Made by a program: the position numbers and the translations under genes
Notes under the pieces: generated by a model
What the model saw: only the letters and a program-made list of their open reading frames with translations
What the model was told of the DNA's origin: nothing
The model's database searches: none
DNA from: Bacillus sp. es.036
Lineage (GTDB): Bacteria > Bacillota > Bacilli > Bacillales > Guptibacillaceae
Reading direction: 5' to 3'
Assembly: GCF_002563635.1 (NCBI RefSeq)
Contig: NZ_PDIZ01000001.1
Location: 372,001-436,000, forward strand
DNA length: 64,000 nt
In this document: piece by piece, positions 56,426-64,000 of the stretch
How the letters are laid out: every line of letters begins with the position of its first letter
Position numbering within the stretch: position 1 is the stretch's first letter

Positions 56426-57484
56426 TTAAGTATTAGCTAGCCCTTTTAATATATGAAGATTTTCAATCATCGCCCTACTCATATTAGGGTTTCTAACAAA
56501 ATAAGCAAAAAGGTCCTTTTTAGCTTTGGCAATTGCGACTTTGTCAAAATACGATGTGTCTATGTATTCAATTTCACCATATCTGGCTCTATAGAAGGCA
56601 ATTCGCTTAATATCTAAATGTCGATATGAATCATCTATAAAATAATTTTCTTTTGAGTTCATAACTTCAAGAGATATTTCATTCAGCAAATAATATCCTA
56701 CTATTTGAGCAACCTCTTGCCATCTATAACCCACGTTTTTTCCAGTTTTAAAATCATATAGTGTACCGTCAATAATTACGTCACCGTCTGCCCCTCCTAC
56801 AAAAGCAGAGGAAACACCAAAATTCGGATTGTATATAATTTCACTATTTGACCTTACAATTGTTGGTATAAACTCTTTTTGAAATACATCACATAACAAA
56901 TTTAAATCTCTAAGGATCTCTTCATCAGGATCACTAAAAAAAGATTTGTCATAGATATTTGCTGGAGGAAGACCAGAGCGAAGAATGTGATCTAACGTAG
57001 CTAAGAAACAAGCATCTTTTGCTAATTGGTTGATCGGCTTTTTATTATTACTGTATTTTTTCAATCTTTTAACCGATCTTTTAAATCTTTTTTCAATTTT
57101 TGACCTAAGATAACGATGATTTTTTAAAAAGCTTGATAAGATAATAAATCCATGCTCAGCAGAAATATCACTGTAAGCTTCACTTCTATTTTTCTTTACT
57201 ACTCGTGATAACATGATTCTGGCTAAATAATCAAATGCGGTCCCAACGACTGAAGAATTATAATTTTTCACTAGATTATAGGGTACTAAAATTTCGTACT
57301 GGGCTTTAGAAAATGCTTCTTTACCAGAGATAGTTTGAAATGATTTTTTTAATGGGATAACTACTCTTAGAATCTCTTGAAATTCTTTTTGATTAGGCTT
57401 CGAACCTTTTAATAAACTTGTCAGAGACATTCGCTTTTTCCTTTCGTCATTTATACTAAAGTCTATTTTACCATAAATATCCAC
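56426..57484 (-). CDS. PD-(D/E)XK-like nuclease domain protein
   Basis: 352 residues on the minus strand; the first ATG is used, with no strong ribosome site, so the start may be the ATG 20 codons in (MSLTSLL). The C-terminal half has GGADGDVIIDGTLYDFKTGKNVGYRWQEVAQIVGYYLL (about residues 230-267): an aspartate, then D-x-K in YDFKTGK, then a glutamine helix, as in RecB/Cas4-like nucleases of the PD-(D/E)XK superfamily. The N-terminal 200 residues are helical and basic. AT-rich. It converges on the DUF4062 gene. A role in phage or plasmid defence is plausible from motif and place only. Confidence 0.6.
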   Translation of the reverse strand: MDIYGKIDFSINDERKKRMSLTSLLKGSKPNQKEFQEILRVVIPLKKSFQTISGKEAFSKAQYEILVPYNLVKNYNSSVVGTAFDYLARIMLSRVVKKNRSEAYSDISAEHGFIILSSFLKNHRYLRSKIEKRFKRSVKRLKKYSNNKKPINQLAKDACFLATLDHILRSGLPPANIYDKSFFSDPDEEILRDLNLLCDVFQKEFIPTIVRSNSEIIYNPNFGVSSAFVGGADGDVIIDGTLYDFKTGKNVGYRWQEVAQIVGYYLLNEISLEVMNSKENYFIDDSYRHLDIKRIAFYRARYGEIEYIDTSYFDKVAIAKAKKDLFAYFVRNPNMSRAMIENLHILKGLANT

Positions 57485-57878
57485 GGTTTGATTTTTATAC
57501 TGTATCGAAAAGAAAGGAGAGTTATTTAATTTCGAACTTCGTGTATAATCTTAGTTTTACGAGAATATCAACCTCTCTTATAGTAGATTATCATAATAAG
57601 TCCTCTATTTTAATAATATTTGATAATTTTGAAAATTATCTATTTTCCCATTAAAATACTCTTTCGGGAAGCATTACGTAATATTAACATCCTTATAGTC
57701 TCTACAGATTGATGTAGAGGCTTTTTTGTGCCTGGCATGTGCACACATGCTTTTGGGTTCAAGTTCCGACCGGTGAAAGTTGTGTTAACCGTGAGACAAA
57801 TAACCTTATATTATAGTTAATATAAGGTATTTATAGTAAAATAATCTTACAACTATTTTAGGTATGGGGGTAATAAGC
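57485..57878. other. Intergenic region with an orphan terminator
   Basis: About 390 bp without a supported gene. A hairpin terminator is present at 57700-57727. The part before it is AT-rich and has only short frames. Confidence 0.45.
57700..57727 (+). terminator. Orphan terminator
   Basis: CTCTACA pairs with TGTAGAG around GATTGA and is followed by GCTTTTTT. No plus-strand gene lies directly before it. Confidence 0.7.
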
Positions 57879-58637
57879 ATGATGGCTTTGTTTCTTTTAG
57901 GTTTTTTAGCATTGATAGTTTCCATAATTTATCTTGTGTTCCATCTGATTAGTAAGGTGAAAAACAAAGAAAGAAAACTTTCAAAAAAAATGTTTTATCC
58001 ATTATTAATTGGAGGACTTGTTTTAATGATAGTAGGCATAGGATTTTCAGATGATACAGCTGCAGGTCAACTTCAAACAGAACAAGATAAAAATGAAGAA
58101 TTAACTAAACAGATCGGTTTATTAAAAGAAGAAAATAGTAAATTAAACAGTAAAATCGAAGAATTAACTTTTAACAATAAAGAAACCAAGAGCCAAATTG
58201 AAGAATTAAATAGCAAGAAAAAAGAAATAGAAAGTGAGTTAGAAAACAATAAACAAAAGTTAGAAAGTAAAACAAACGAATTGAATGAATTAGAGAATAA
58301 TGACAAAAAAATTAATAAAGAAAAAGAAGAATTAAATAAGAAAATAGAAAACCTCAATACAGAAATCAATGATCAATCAGACATAATTAATCAACTCAAG
58401 GAAGATAAAACGTCTTTACAAGCAAAAATTGAAGACTTACAAAATATCGAAGTGGCTAGTAATTCAAGTTCAAGTTCATCAAGATCTGAATCTAACACCT
58501 CCTCTAGTAGCAACAATAATGCTTACTATAAAAACTGTACTGCTGCTAGAAATGCTGGTGCTGCGCCTCTATATACAGGCGATCCTGGTTATGGTTCTCA
58601 TTTAGATAGAGATGGTGATGGAGTAGCGTGTGAATAA
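57879..58637 (+). CDS. Membrane-anchored coiled-coil protein with excalibur domain
   Basis: 252 residues from ATG 57879 (GGGGGT 8-9 nt upstream). Two hydrophobic segments (about residues 3-23 and 40-56) precede a coiled coil of about 130 residues, almost only E, K, N, L, I and S in heptads. Then come a serine-rich linker and the C-terminal excalibur motif (YYKNCTAARNAG, then a DPGYGSHLDRDGDGVACE calcium loop). Excalibur domains bind calcium outside the cell and often accompany surface nucleases. The domain order suggests a calcium-dependent surface tether; no enzyme domain is present. Confidence 0.8.
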   Translation: MMALFLLGFLALIVSIIYLVFHLISKVKNKERKLSKKMFYPLLIGGLVLMIVGIGFSDDTAAGQLQTEQDKNEELTKQIGLLKEENSKLNSKIEELTFNNKETKSQIEELNSKKKEIESELENNKQKLESKTNELNELENNDKKINKEKEELNKKIENLNTEINDQSDIINQLKEDKTSLQAKIEDLQNIEVASNSSSSSSRSESNTSSSSNNNAYYKNCTAARNAGAAPLYTGDPGYGSHLDRDGDGVACE

Positions 58638-58741
58638 CTTAAAGCAACCTTCATCAATACTGACGAATTACATTAGAATGTAAAACGTGAAATCTTATAA
58701 CGTTGCACTAGTAGATAATGTACTTCACATACTAAACACAC

Positions 58742-58790
58742 AAAAGGAGCTTTAATTGGCGCATGATTTTGCCTACAAGCTCCTTTTTTT
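58742..58790 (+). terminator. Terminator after the excalibur gene
   Basis: AAAAGGAGCTT pairs with AAGCTCCTTTT and ends in a T run. Confidence 0.8.
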
Positions 58791-58859
58791 AATCTGGAAT
58801 TCTCGAATATTCATTCTTATTTCCTCCCAATTAACTAATAATCTAATTTAAATGGAATT

Positions 58860-59273
58860 ATGTGGATGGGTAATGGTTATTTTCAATATGAAAGGTTGAT
58901 AAATTTGGACAATGGAGACTTGGAAAGAATGAAATCTAGTTATGGGTACCTATTTGAAATTGAGTCTAAAACGAGGAAACAAGCGAACGTTTTATTAGAA
59001 AATTTATATGGAGCTAATTCATCAATCATTCTTAGTTCACAATATAAGAATAAATTATCAAATAAGTCATTAGAAAATATGTATTTTCATGAATTGGTAA
59101 GTTTCTTGAAAATGGTACCAGTACTAAAAGAGTCATTTGGAGAAAGTTATATTAAAGACTTAATGCAACTTATTCCAATTAGAAATAAGATTGCACACTG
59201 CAATTTTATTAATGATAAGGAATTTGCACTTTTGTCCCGCACATATTATCTATATGAAAATAAATTTAAGTAA
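58860..59273 (+). CDS. HEPN-like protein
   Basis: 137 residues; the ribosome site is weak and ATG 58866 is an alternative start. Wholly helical. Near the C-terminus LIPIRNKIAHCNFI gives the R-x4-H motif (RNKIAH) of HEPN domains, many of which are RNases in toxin-antitoxin and abortive-infection systems. The N-terminal ERLINLDNGDLERMKSSYGYLFEIESKTRKQANVLLENLYG helix pair fits the Swt1/AbiF-like HEPN subgroup. No small nucleotidyltransferase partner of the MNT type is adjacent. RNA cleavage is inferred, not shown. Confidence 0.5.
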   Translation: MWMGNGYFQYERLINLDNGDLERMKSSYGYLFEIESKTRKQANVLLENLYGANSSIILSSQYKNKLSNKSLENMYFHELVSFLKMVPVLKESFGESYIKDLMQLIPIRNKIAHCNFINDKEFALLSRTYYLYENKFK

Positions 59274-59375
59274 ATATTGTAAAAAATAAATAAATTTTTT
59301 AGTTATTGAAGCGAGCGAATAATATCAATACTCCAAATTATGTGACTAAGAAAATAAATCAAAGGAATGTTCCAT

Positions 59376-62300
59376 TTGACAATAAATTTAGGGTTATTTG
59401 AAGAAATCAAACTTGCCAAAAAGAAATATCCAATAAACCAAAAACTTTCCCCCTTACTACCAATCGAATACACAGAAGCCCTAATTCATAAAAGTGCACT
59501 CGCAATCGGACAAAAATTTGAGGAATTAATAGAAGAAGGCAACCTAGAAGAGGCAATTGCCTTTACTCACAAAGTGTTGCACCTTGTTGGACATGAAAGT
59601 GATGATTTTATCTTACCATTATCAAACATTCTCTATCGCTATGATAACCAAGAGATCCCTGTGCTAGAAAACCAACACTTATCTTCAATAGAACTAATTT
59701 CAAATGAAAAACAAAAAATGAAAAACCTCTTCAAATCATTAAAATTTGAGCTGCTAACAGCGGATTCGGTGTCTTTTATGGTGAGCTTCATTCGCATGTC
59801 TGGGTTGCAACTGCTAATTCGACCGTTAACGGAGATGCATCAACGTGGTATTAAGGTGAGAATTCTAACATCACTTTATATGAACGTTACAGAAGCAAAG
59901 GCACTACGTAAGCTGCTTGAGTTTTCGAATGTGGAAGTGCGCATCTTTGATTCGGGAAAAGAGTCATTTCATACTAAGGCCTACTTGTTTGAGCGTGTTT
60001 CAGGATTACATACGGGAATCATTGGTTCTTCCAATTTATCACATGCTGCCTTGATTAATGGGCATGAATGGAATGTGAAGGTTCCGGACTCTAGCTATTT
60101 ACCAATCTATAAACAGGCAATGGAAAAGTTTCAGAAGGCATGGGATGATGAGAGATCACACATATTAACAGAAGAATTGCTTGAACGGTATGAGCAGCAT
60201 TTAGATAAAAAGGAAACGAAGCCTGTCATTCGGCCCTCGTTCCAAATTTCACAAGTGGCAGAAAGTAACGTCTATTACTCACCCGACCCTGATATTGAAC
60301 CAAATGAAATGCAGAAGAAAGCTTTACAAGCTCTAAAGCAAACGCGTGAAAACGGCAATCGAAAGGGAGTAGTGATTGCGGCAACTGGAACAGGGAAAAC
60401 GTATCTATCTGCTTTTGATGTTTTTGAATTGAAACCTAAGCGCATGCTTTTTCTCGCGCATCGGGAAGAGTTACTCGACAATGCGAAGGAAACGTTTGAA
60501 AAGGTATTTAACAACAATCATTTATGTGGGAAGTTAACTGGAAAAGAAAAAGACATACATAAACCGTTGTTATTTAGTACGGTTCAGTCACTTCATTCTG
60601 AACAGGCGCTACATCAGTTTCATCCGAATGAATTTGATTACATTATTGTTGATGAATTTCATCATGCTGAGGCACCAACCTATTTGAAGATCCTTCACTA
60701 TTTTGAACCAACCTTTTTGCTAGGGTTAACAGCAACACCTGAACGAATGGATGGTCGGGATGTGCTGGCACTTTGTGATTACAATGTAGTGTATGAAATA
60801 CGATTACGCGATGCTCTTGAAGCGGAATTACTGGCACCTTTTCATTACTTTGGGTTAGCGGATGATACGGTGGATTACAATGAAATAGGATTGCGAAATG
60901 GGTTATTAGATGAACGCCAACTTGTAAAAGCGCTAAAGACAAATGAGCGTGTCGATTATGTCCATGAGATGATCAAGCGTTATGGGTTTGATGGGGAGCA
61001 GCTTATTGGATTAGGCTTCTGTGCAACGATTGAGCATGCGATGTTTATGAGCGAATCGTTTAACCGTTTAGGCTATGTGACTACGGTGCTCACAGGAAAT
61101 GATTCTCCTGAGTATAGAAGTCAGGTCATTCAGCAGCTTGAAGATACCGAAGATCGGCTGCAAATGATTTTCTCAGTGAATATTTTTAACGAAGGAATAG
61201 ATATTCCTCGACTCAACCTGATCTTATTTCTAAGACCAACTGAATCCTCAACGGTGTTTATTCAGCAGCTTGGAAGAGGTTTGCGAAAGGTCGAAGGGAA
61301 AGAGTTTGTCACTATACTCGACTTTATTGGAAACTATCAAAAGTCGTTTATCGTTCCTTTGGCGCTTGCTGGTGAGACCAATTCACGTGCGTTTGATAAG
61401 GATTCACTTCGTATTGCTGTTCAGCATGAGTTTGCTGATCTACCAGGCGCTTCTTATGTTGACCTTGATCAAGTTTCTCAAAAGCGTATTTTAGAAAAGA
61501 TCGATAGTATTCGAATGGATTTGCTTACGATGCTAACAAGTCTCTATGTACAGTTTAAGCGAGAGCTTGGAAGATCCCCAGAGGTGATTGACTTTCTTTA
61601 TTCTGATAGTGCCCCGAACCTGCATTTCTTTGTGAAGCGATTAGGGTCTTGGGTGAAAACCAAGAAAAAAATGAAGAATCTTTCTAATGATGATGAAGTT
61701 ATTTTAGAGAATGAACAGGTAAATGAGCTGTTTGAGCGAATGGAGAATATGTATCCACTAAAGTGGCCGTATGAGTTAGCGATTTTAGAGGCAGCAAATG
61801 AGGTTCCTGTTGTTCATCAGTCAGACGTTTTTCGTATTATCCAGCGTCGTTTCGGTATTCTACCGGATGAAGAAAAACATAGTAGCTTAATTCATGATGC
61901 AATGCTGAAGTTAACTCAGGGATATAAAAAGCACAAGCATGTGATTGGCATTATTGAAAATGAAGGCTTTAGGATAGATAAACGCTTATCTGAAGCCTTA
62001 TCGATTGATCCTGTTCATGAAAAATTCATAGAACGGATAGAATATGGAATTGTGGAGTTTCGTCGTACGTTTAAACCAGATCGTTTTCTGGGAGAAGGCG
62101 AGCGTGTCATTCGTTATCAAAACTATTCGCGAAATGATTTGATCTTTTTGTTTCAAGCAGGTGTGCAGGAAGGAACTTGGCGTGAGGGGGTAAGTCGAGT
62201 TGGGAACCACTATTTGCTTTTCATAAACTTAAACAAGGATGAAGCGGTATCGGATCACCTTCACTATAAGGATTATTTTATCGATCAGCGTCATTTTCAT

Positions 62301-62546
62301 TGGCAAAGCCAGAATCAAACGTCTCACAGTTCATCCGTTGGACAAGCTTATATTCATCATAAGGAAAAAAACATTCACATCCACTTGTTTGTAAGAAAGT
62401 TTAATAAAATGCACGGGATAGCGTTGCCTTTTACCTACTTAGGTGAGATCGACTATGTTTCAAGTCATGGAGATAAGCCGATGAGCATTAAGTGGAGGCT
62501 TCATCACCCCGTGCCAGAAGATTTGTTTATTGATTTAATTCGATAA
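59376..62546 (+). CDS. PLD-nuclease/superfamily II helicase with DUF3427 C-terminus
   Basis: 1056 residues from TTG 59376 (AAAGGA 9 nt upstream); ATG 59367 abuts that site. Domain order: an N-terminal helical part; a phospholipase-D-like nuclease with HTKAYLF (about residue 198) and GSSNLSHAA (about residue 217); an SF2 helicase with Walker A AATGTGKTY (about residue 337), VDEFHHAEAPTY (about residue 424), GLTATPERMDGRD, IFSVNIFNEGIDIP and FIQQLGRGLRK; and a C-terminal DUF3427-like region (DLIFLFQAGVQEGTWREGVSR; HIHLFVRKFNKMHG). The architecture is that of DEAD/DEAH defence or repair helicases. The gene ends 12 nt inside the converging Nudix gene. A second PLD protein begins at 63325. Confidence 0.85.
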   Translation: MTINLGLFEEIKLAKKKYPINQKLSPLLPIEYTEALIHKSALAIGQKFEELIEEGNLEEAIAFTHKVLHLVGHESDDFILPLSNILYRYDNQEIPVLENQHLSSIELISNEKQKMKNLFKSLKFELLTADSVSFMVSFIRMSGLQLLIRPLTEMHQRGIKVRILTSLYMNVTEAKALRKLLEFSNVEVRIFDSGKESFHTKAYLFERVSGLHTGIIGSSNLSHAALINGHEWNVKVPDSSYLPIYKQAMEKFQKAWDDERSHILTEELLERYEQHLDKKETKPVIRPSFQISQVAESNVYYSPDPDIEPNEMQKKALQALKQTRENGNRKGVVIAATGTGKTYLSAFDVFELKPKRMLFLAHREELLDNAKETFEKVFNNNHLCGKLTGKEKDIHKPLLFSTVQSLHSEQALHQFHPNEFDYIIVDEFHHAEAPTYLKILHYFEPTFLLGLTATPERMDGRDVLALCDYNVVYEIRLRDALEAELLAPFHYFGLADDTVDYNEIGLRNGLLDERQLVKALKTNERVDYVHEMIKRYGFDGEQLIGLGFCATIEHAMFMSESFNRLGYVTTVLTGNDSPEYRSQVIQQLEDTEDRLQMIFSVNIFNEGIDIPRLNLILFLRPTESSTVFIQQLGRGLRKVEGKEFVTILDFIGNYQKSFIVPLALAGETNSRAFDKDSLRIAVQHEFADLPGASYVDLDQVSQKRILEKIDSIRMDLLTMLTSLYVQFKRELGRSPEVIDFLYSDSAPNLHFFVKRLGSWVKTKKKMKNLSNDDEVILENEQVNELFERMENMYPLKWPYELAILEAANEVPVVHQSDVFRIIQRRFGILPDEEKHSSLIHDAMLKLTQGYKKHKHVIGIIENEGFRIDKRLSEALSIDPVHEKFIERIEYGIVEFRRTFKPDRFLGEGERVIRYQNYSRNDLIFLFQAGVQEGTWREGVSRVGNHYLLFINLNKDEAVSDHLHYKDYFIDQRHFHWQSQNQTSHSSSVGQAYIHHKEKNIHIHLFVRKFNKMHGIALPFTYLGEIDYVSSHGDKPMSIKWRLHHPVPEDLFIDLIR

Positions 62547-62924
62547 AAGCTTATCGATTGTTGGAATATCAGCGGGGGCCCATTCAAGAGAACGTAAATC
62601 ATTCTTTGAAACCCACTCCAACTTAGCGTGTTCTTTTGCTTTGGGTTCACCGTTAATAATAGTTGATTCATATGTAAGTAGATTAACAATGACGTTTGGG
62701 TATTCATGAACAACTTCCGCTATTTTTTCTTGAACCGAAATTTCACAGTCTAGTTCTTCCTCAATTTCGCGTACTAACGTTTGTTCAGGTGTTTCCCCTT
62801 CTTCAATTTTCCCACCTGGAAACTCCCATAAGTTAGGTAGAGACATGGTGGGAGAGCGAAGGGCACAAAGGAATTCATCTTGCTCGTTACGGATAACAGC
62901 ACCGACGACTTTTACTTTTTTCAT
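62535..62924 (-). CDS. MutT-type Nudix hydrolase
   Basis: 129 residues, the size of MutT. The Nudix box is complete: GGKIEEGETPEQTLVREIEEEL (about residues 37-58), with the REIEEE metal ligands. The N-terminus KKVKVVGAVIRNEQDEFLCALRSPTMSLPNLWEFPGG is the 8-oxo-dGTP diphosphatase (MutT/YjhB-like) type. Its 3' end overlaps the helicase gene by 12 nt in convergent orientation, sharing a CGATAA/TTATCG hairpin. DUF3427 helicases are often accompanied by such Nudix enzymes, so the pair may be functional. Substrate inferred. Confidence 0.85.
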   Translation of the reverse strand: MKKVKVVGAVIRNEQDEFLCALRSPTMSLPNLWEFPGGKIEEGETPEQTLVREIEEELDCEISVQEKIAEVVHEYPNVIVNLLTYESTIINGEPKAKEHAKLEWVSKNDLRSLEWAPADIPTIDKLLSN

Positions 62925-63005
62925 GATTTGTTAGCAACTCCTTAATCATAATTACTCTATCTATATTATCATTGAATTATATCAAATTGCGAAAGGTGGA
63001 TGACC

Positions 63006-63332
63006 ATGCCAACTTACAACAAGCTAATCAGAGACCGTATCCCAGAAATCATCAAAGCAACTGGAAAAGACTTTAATATCACCACGTTAAATGACTTCGA
63101 ATATAAGGAAGAACTTCAATCAAAATTAAAAGAAGAGCTTCAGGAGTACCTTGAAGCAGATGGAGATAGCCATTCTATTGAGGAACTAGCAGATATCCTT
63201 GAATTAATCCATGCTCTAACGACTGTACATCATTCATCGTATGAAGAACTTGAACAGGTGAGAAAAGAGAAAAAAGAGAAGCGTGGCGGGTTTGAAGAAA
63301 AGATCTATCTGATTGATGTGGAAGATGAGTAA
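63006..63332 (+). CDS. MazG-like nucleoside triphosphate pyrophosphohydrolase
   Basis: 108 residues from ATG 63006 (AAAGGTGG 6 nt upstream); ATG 63000 directly abuts the site. TYNKLIRDRIPEIIKATGK is the typical start of the phosphoribosyl-ATP-pyrophosphohydrolase-like/MazG family, followed by KLKEELQEYLEADGDSHSIEELADILELIHAL, with the ExxE...ExxD metal-binding pattern. It would hydrolyse (d)NTPs to monophosphates. Its stop overlaps the start of the following PLD gene by 8 nt, so the two are translationally coupled. Confidence 0.85.
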   Translation: MPTYNKLIRDRIPEIIKATGKDFNITTLNDFEYKEELQSKLKEELQEYLEADGDSHSIEELADILELIHALTTVHHSSYEELEQVRKEKKEKRGGFEEKIYLIDVEDE

Positions 63333-64000
63333 GATTCAACTTGTTACAGAAAGATTAATTGATCACCTTGTACCAGAAATCGAGTCAGCTGATTCGATTT
63401 ATATCCTGACTTCATTTGTTATGAAGTCAGGGGTAGAGCTTCTTTATCAGCATTTGGAATCGGCATTAGCGAGAGGAAAGACGGTTAAGCTTTGTGCTGG
63501 TGATTATTTATTCGTTACACAACCGGTGGCCCTTCAATGGTTACTAGAATTGGAAGGCATTGAGCTTCGCTTATATCAAAGCAACGGGCGTTCCTTTCAT
63601 CCAAAAGCATACTTATTAGGAAGTGAGTTAGATACGGGTTCTTTCCTCGTTGGTTCTTCTAATCTATCACGATCGGCTCTAACGAGTGGTGTGGAATGGA
63701 ACCTGTTCCTTCCTGAAAGCAGCTCGCCATCAACATACCAGGAAGCGGAAGATTTATTTTTACATACGTTTTATCACGACAATACCATTCCTTTAAATGA
63801 AGAATCCATTCAGTTATATAAAGAGCGTTATGAGAAGTATCATGAAAAGTACCCAGATCTCCTGCAAAAGTGGAGCAAGTTAGAAGAAGTTGAAATGACT
63901 CTTGGTACTCCGGATCAAACTAGTGCGATTCACGAAAGTAGATTGCCGTATGGAATAGAACCTGAAAGAACTGTTCTAGAGCCAAGACCAGCTCAACTTG
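63325..64000 (+). CDS. PLD-like nuclease domain protein, probably helicase-fused (3' end outside window)
   Basis: 225 residues are visible from ATG 63325, overlapping the upstream stop by 8 nt. The order SKIQLVTERLIDHLVPEIESADSIYILTSFVMKSGVELLYQHL, then SNGRSFHPKAYLLGSE (H-x-K) and GSFLVGSSNLSRSALTSGVEWN is that of the PLD domain of the helicase at 59376 (FHTKAYLF...GSSNLSHAALINGHEWN), so they are paralogues. The frame is open at the window edge, and a helicase domain very probably follows. Coupling to a MazG-like enzyme suggests a nucleotide-linked role. Confidence 0.8.
   Translation, partial: MSKIQLVTERLIDHLVPEIESADSIYILTSFVMKSGVELLYQHLESALARGKTVKLCAGDYLFVTQPVALQWLLELEGIELRLYQSNGRSFHPKAYLLGSELDTGSFLVGSSNLSRSALTSGVEWNLFLPESSSPSTYQEAEDLFLHTFYHDNTIPLNEESIQLYKERYEKYHEKYPDLLQKWSKLEEVEMTLGTPDQTSAIHESRLPYGIEPERTVLEPRPAQL

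Noticed and set aside
1-64000. tRNA, rRNA and classical riboswitch elements
   Set aside because: I looked for tRNA-like cloverleaf ends, rRNA segments and T-box or SAM-type leaders and saw none; a covariance-model scan could still find something that reading by eye missed.

Overview
The window reads as chromosome of a low-GC, endospore-forming member of the Bacillaceae, probably from the halotolerant or alkaliphilic side of the family. The evidence is the strong AGGAGG-type ribosome sites with many TTG and GTG starts, an intact sigY-yxlCDEFG operon, a CotA spore-coat laccase with a sigma-K-like -10, two YheC/YheD ATP-grasp proteins, and close resemblance of many proteins to Bacillus subtilis families. 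I saw no rRNA, tRNA, CRISPR array or intact insertion sequence.

Layout. 0-3.5 kb: a GrpB C-terminus, small membrane genes separated by copies of an ATCTCGGAGCA repeat, yjzC, a decayed HAD/APH region and two GNAT acetyltransferases. 3.7-6 kb: a VmlR-type ABC-F resistance ATPase behind a full attenuator leader (sigma-A promoter, 11-codon leader peptide, terminator, competing pairings around the ribosome site). 6-16.8 kb: SDR, 3-methyladenine glycosylase, tubby-like membrane protein, CotA, a YjcG-like 2H phosphoesterase, a membrane alpha/beta hydrolase and an orphan PD-(D/E)XK protein. 17-23.5 kb: a frameshifted sodium:solute symporter, a MurE-like ligase without the usual DNPR box, and an alcohol dehydrogenase/MmsA pair. 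23.8-30.4 kb: small membrane, lipoprotein and zinc-ribbon genes, including a frameshifted metalloprotease. 27.4-33.4 kb: two YheC/YheD ATP-grasp proteins flank a divergent MurF-like ligase.

34-46 kb is a run of catabolic and transport units: aspA; a beta-glucoside ABC importer with LacI regulator and GH1 glucosidase, controlled by two near-identical operators exactly 126 bp apart around a sigma-A promoter; an OpuC-type osmoprotectant importer; and an SDR. A family of 20-bp tandem repeats sits in the gaps between these units, usually led by the palindrome AGAATSATTCT. 47.8-50.8 kb is the sigY operon, with a match to the SigY promoter directly upstream.

51-64 kb is accessory DNA. It holds gene relics and a serine recombinase with res-like half-sites, followed by a visibly AT-richer block with an unknown 315-aa protein, a DUF4062 protein, a PD-(D/E)XK protein, an excalibur-domain protein and a HEPN-like protein. 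Then come a 1056-aa PLD-nuclease/DEAD helicase (DUF3427 type), a MutT-type Nudix hydrolase, a MazG-like pyrophosphohydrolase and a second PLD protein that runs off the edge. This end is the best candidate for an undescribed defence or nucleotide-surveillance system. All functions are inferred from motif recognition by eye; no database search was run.
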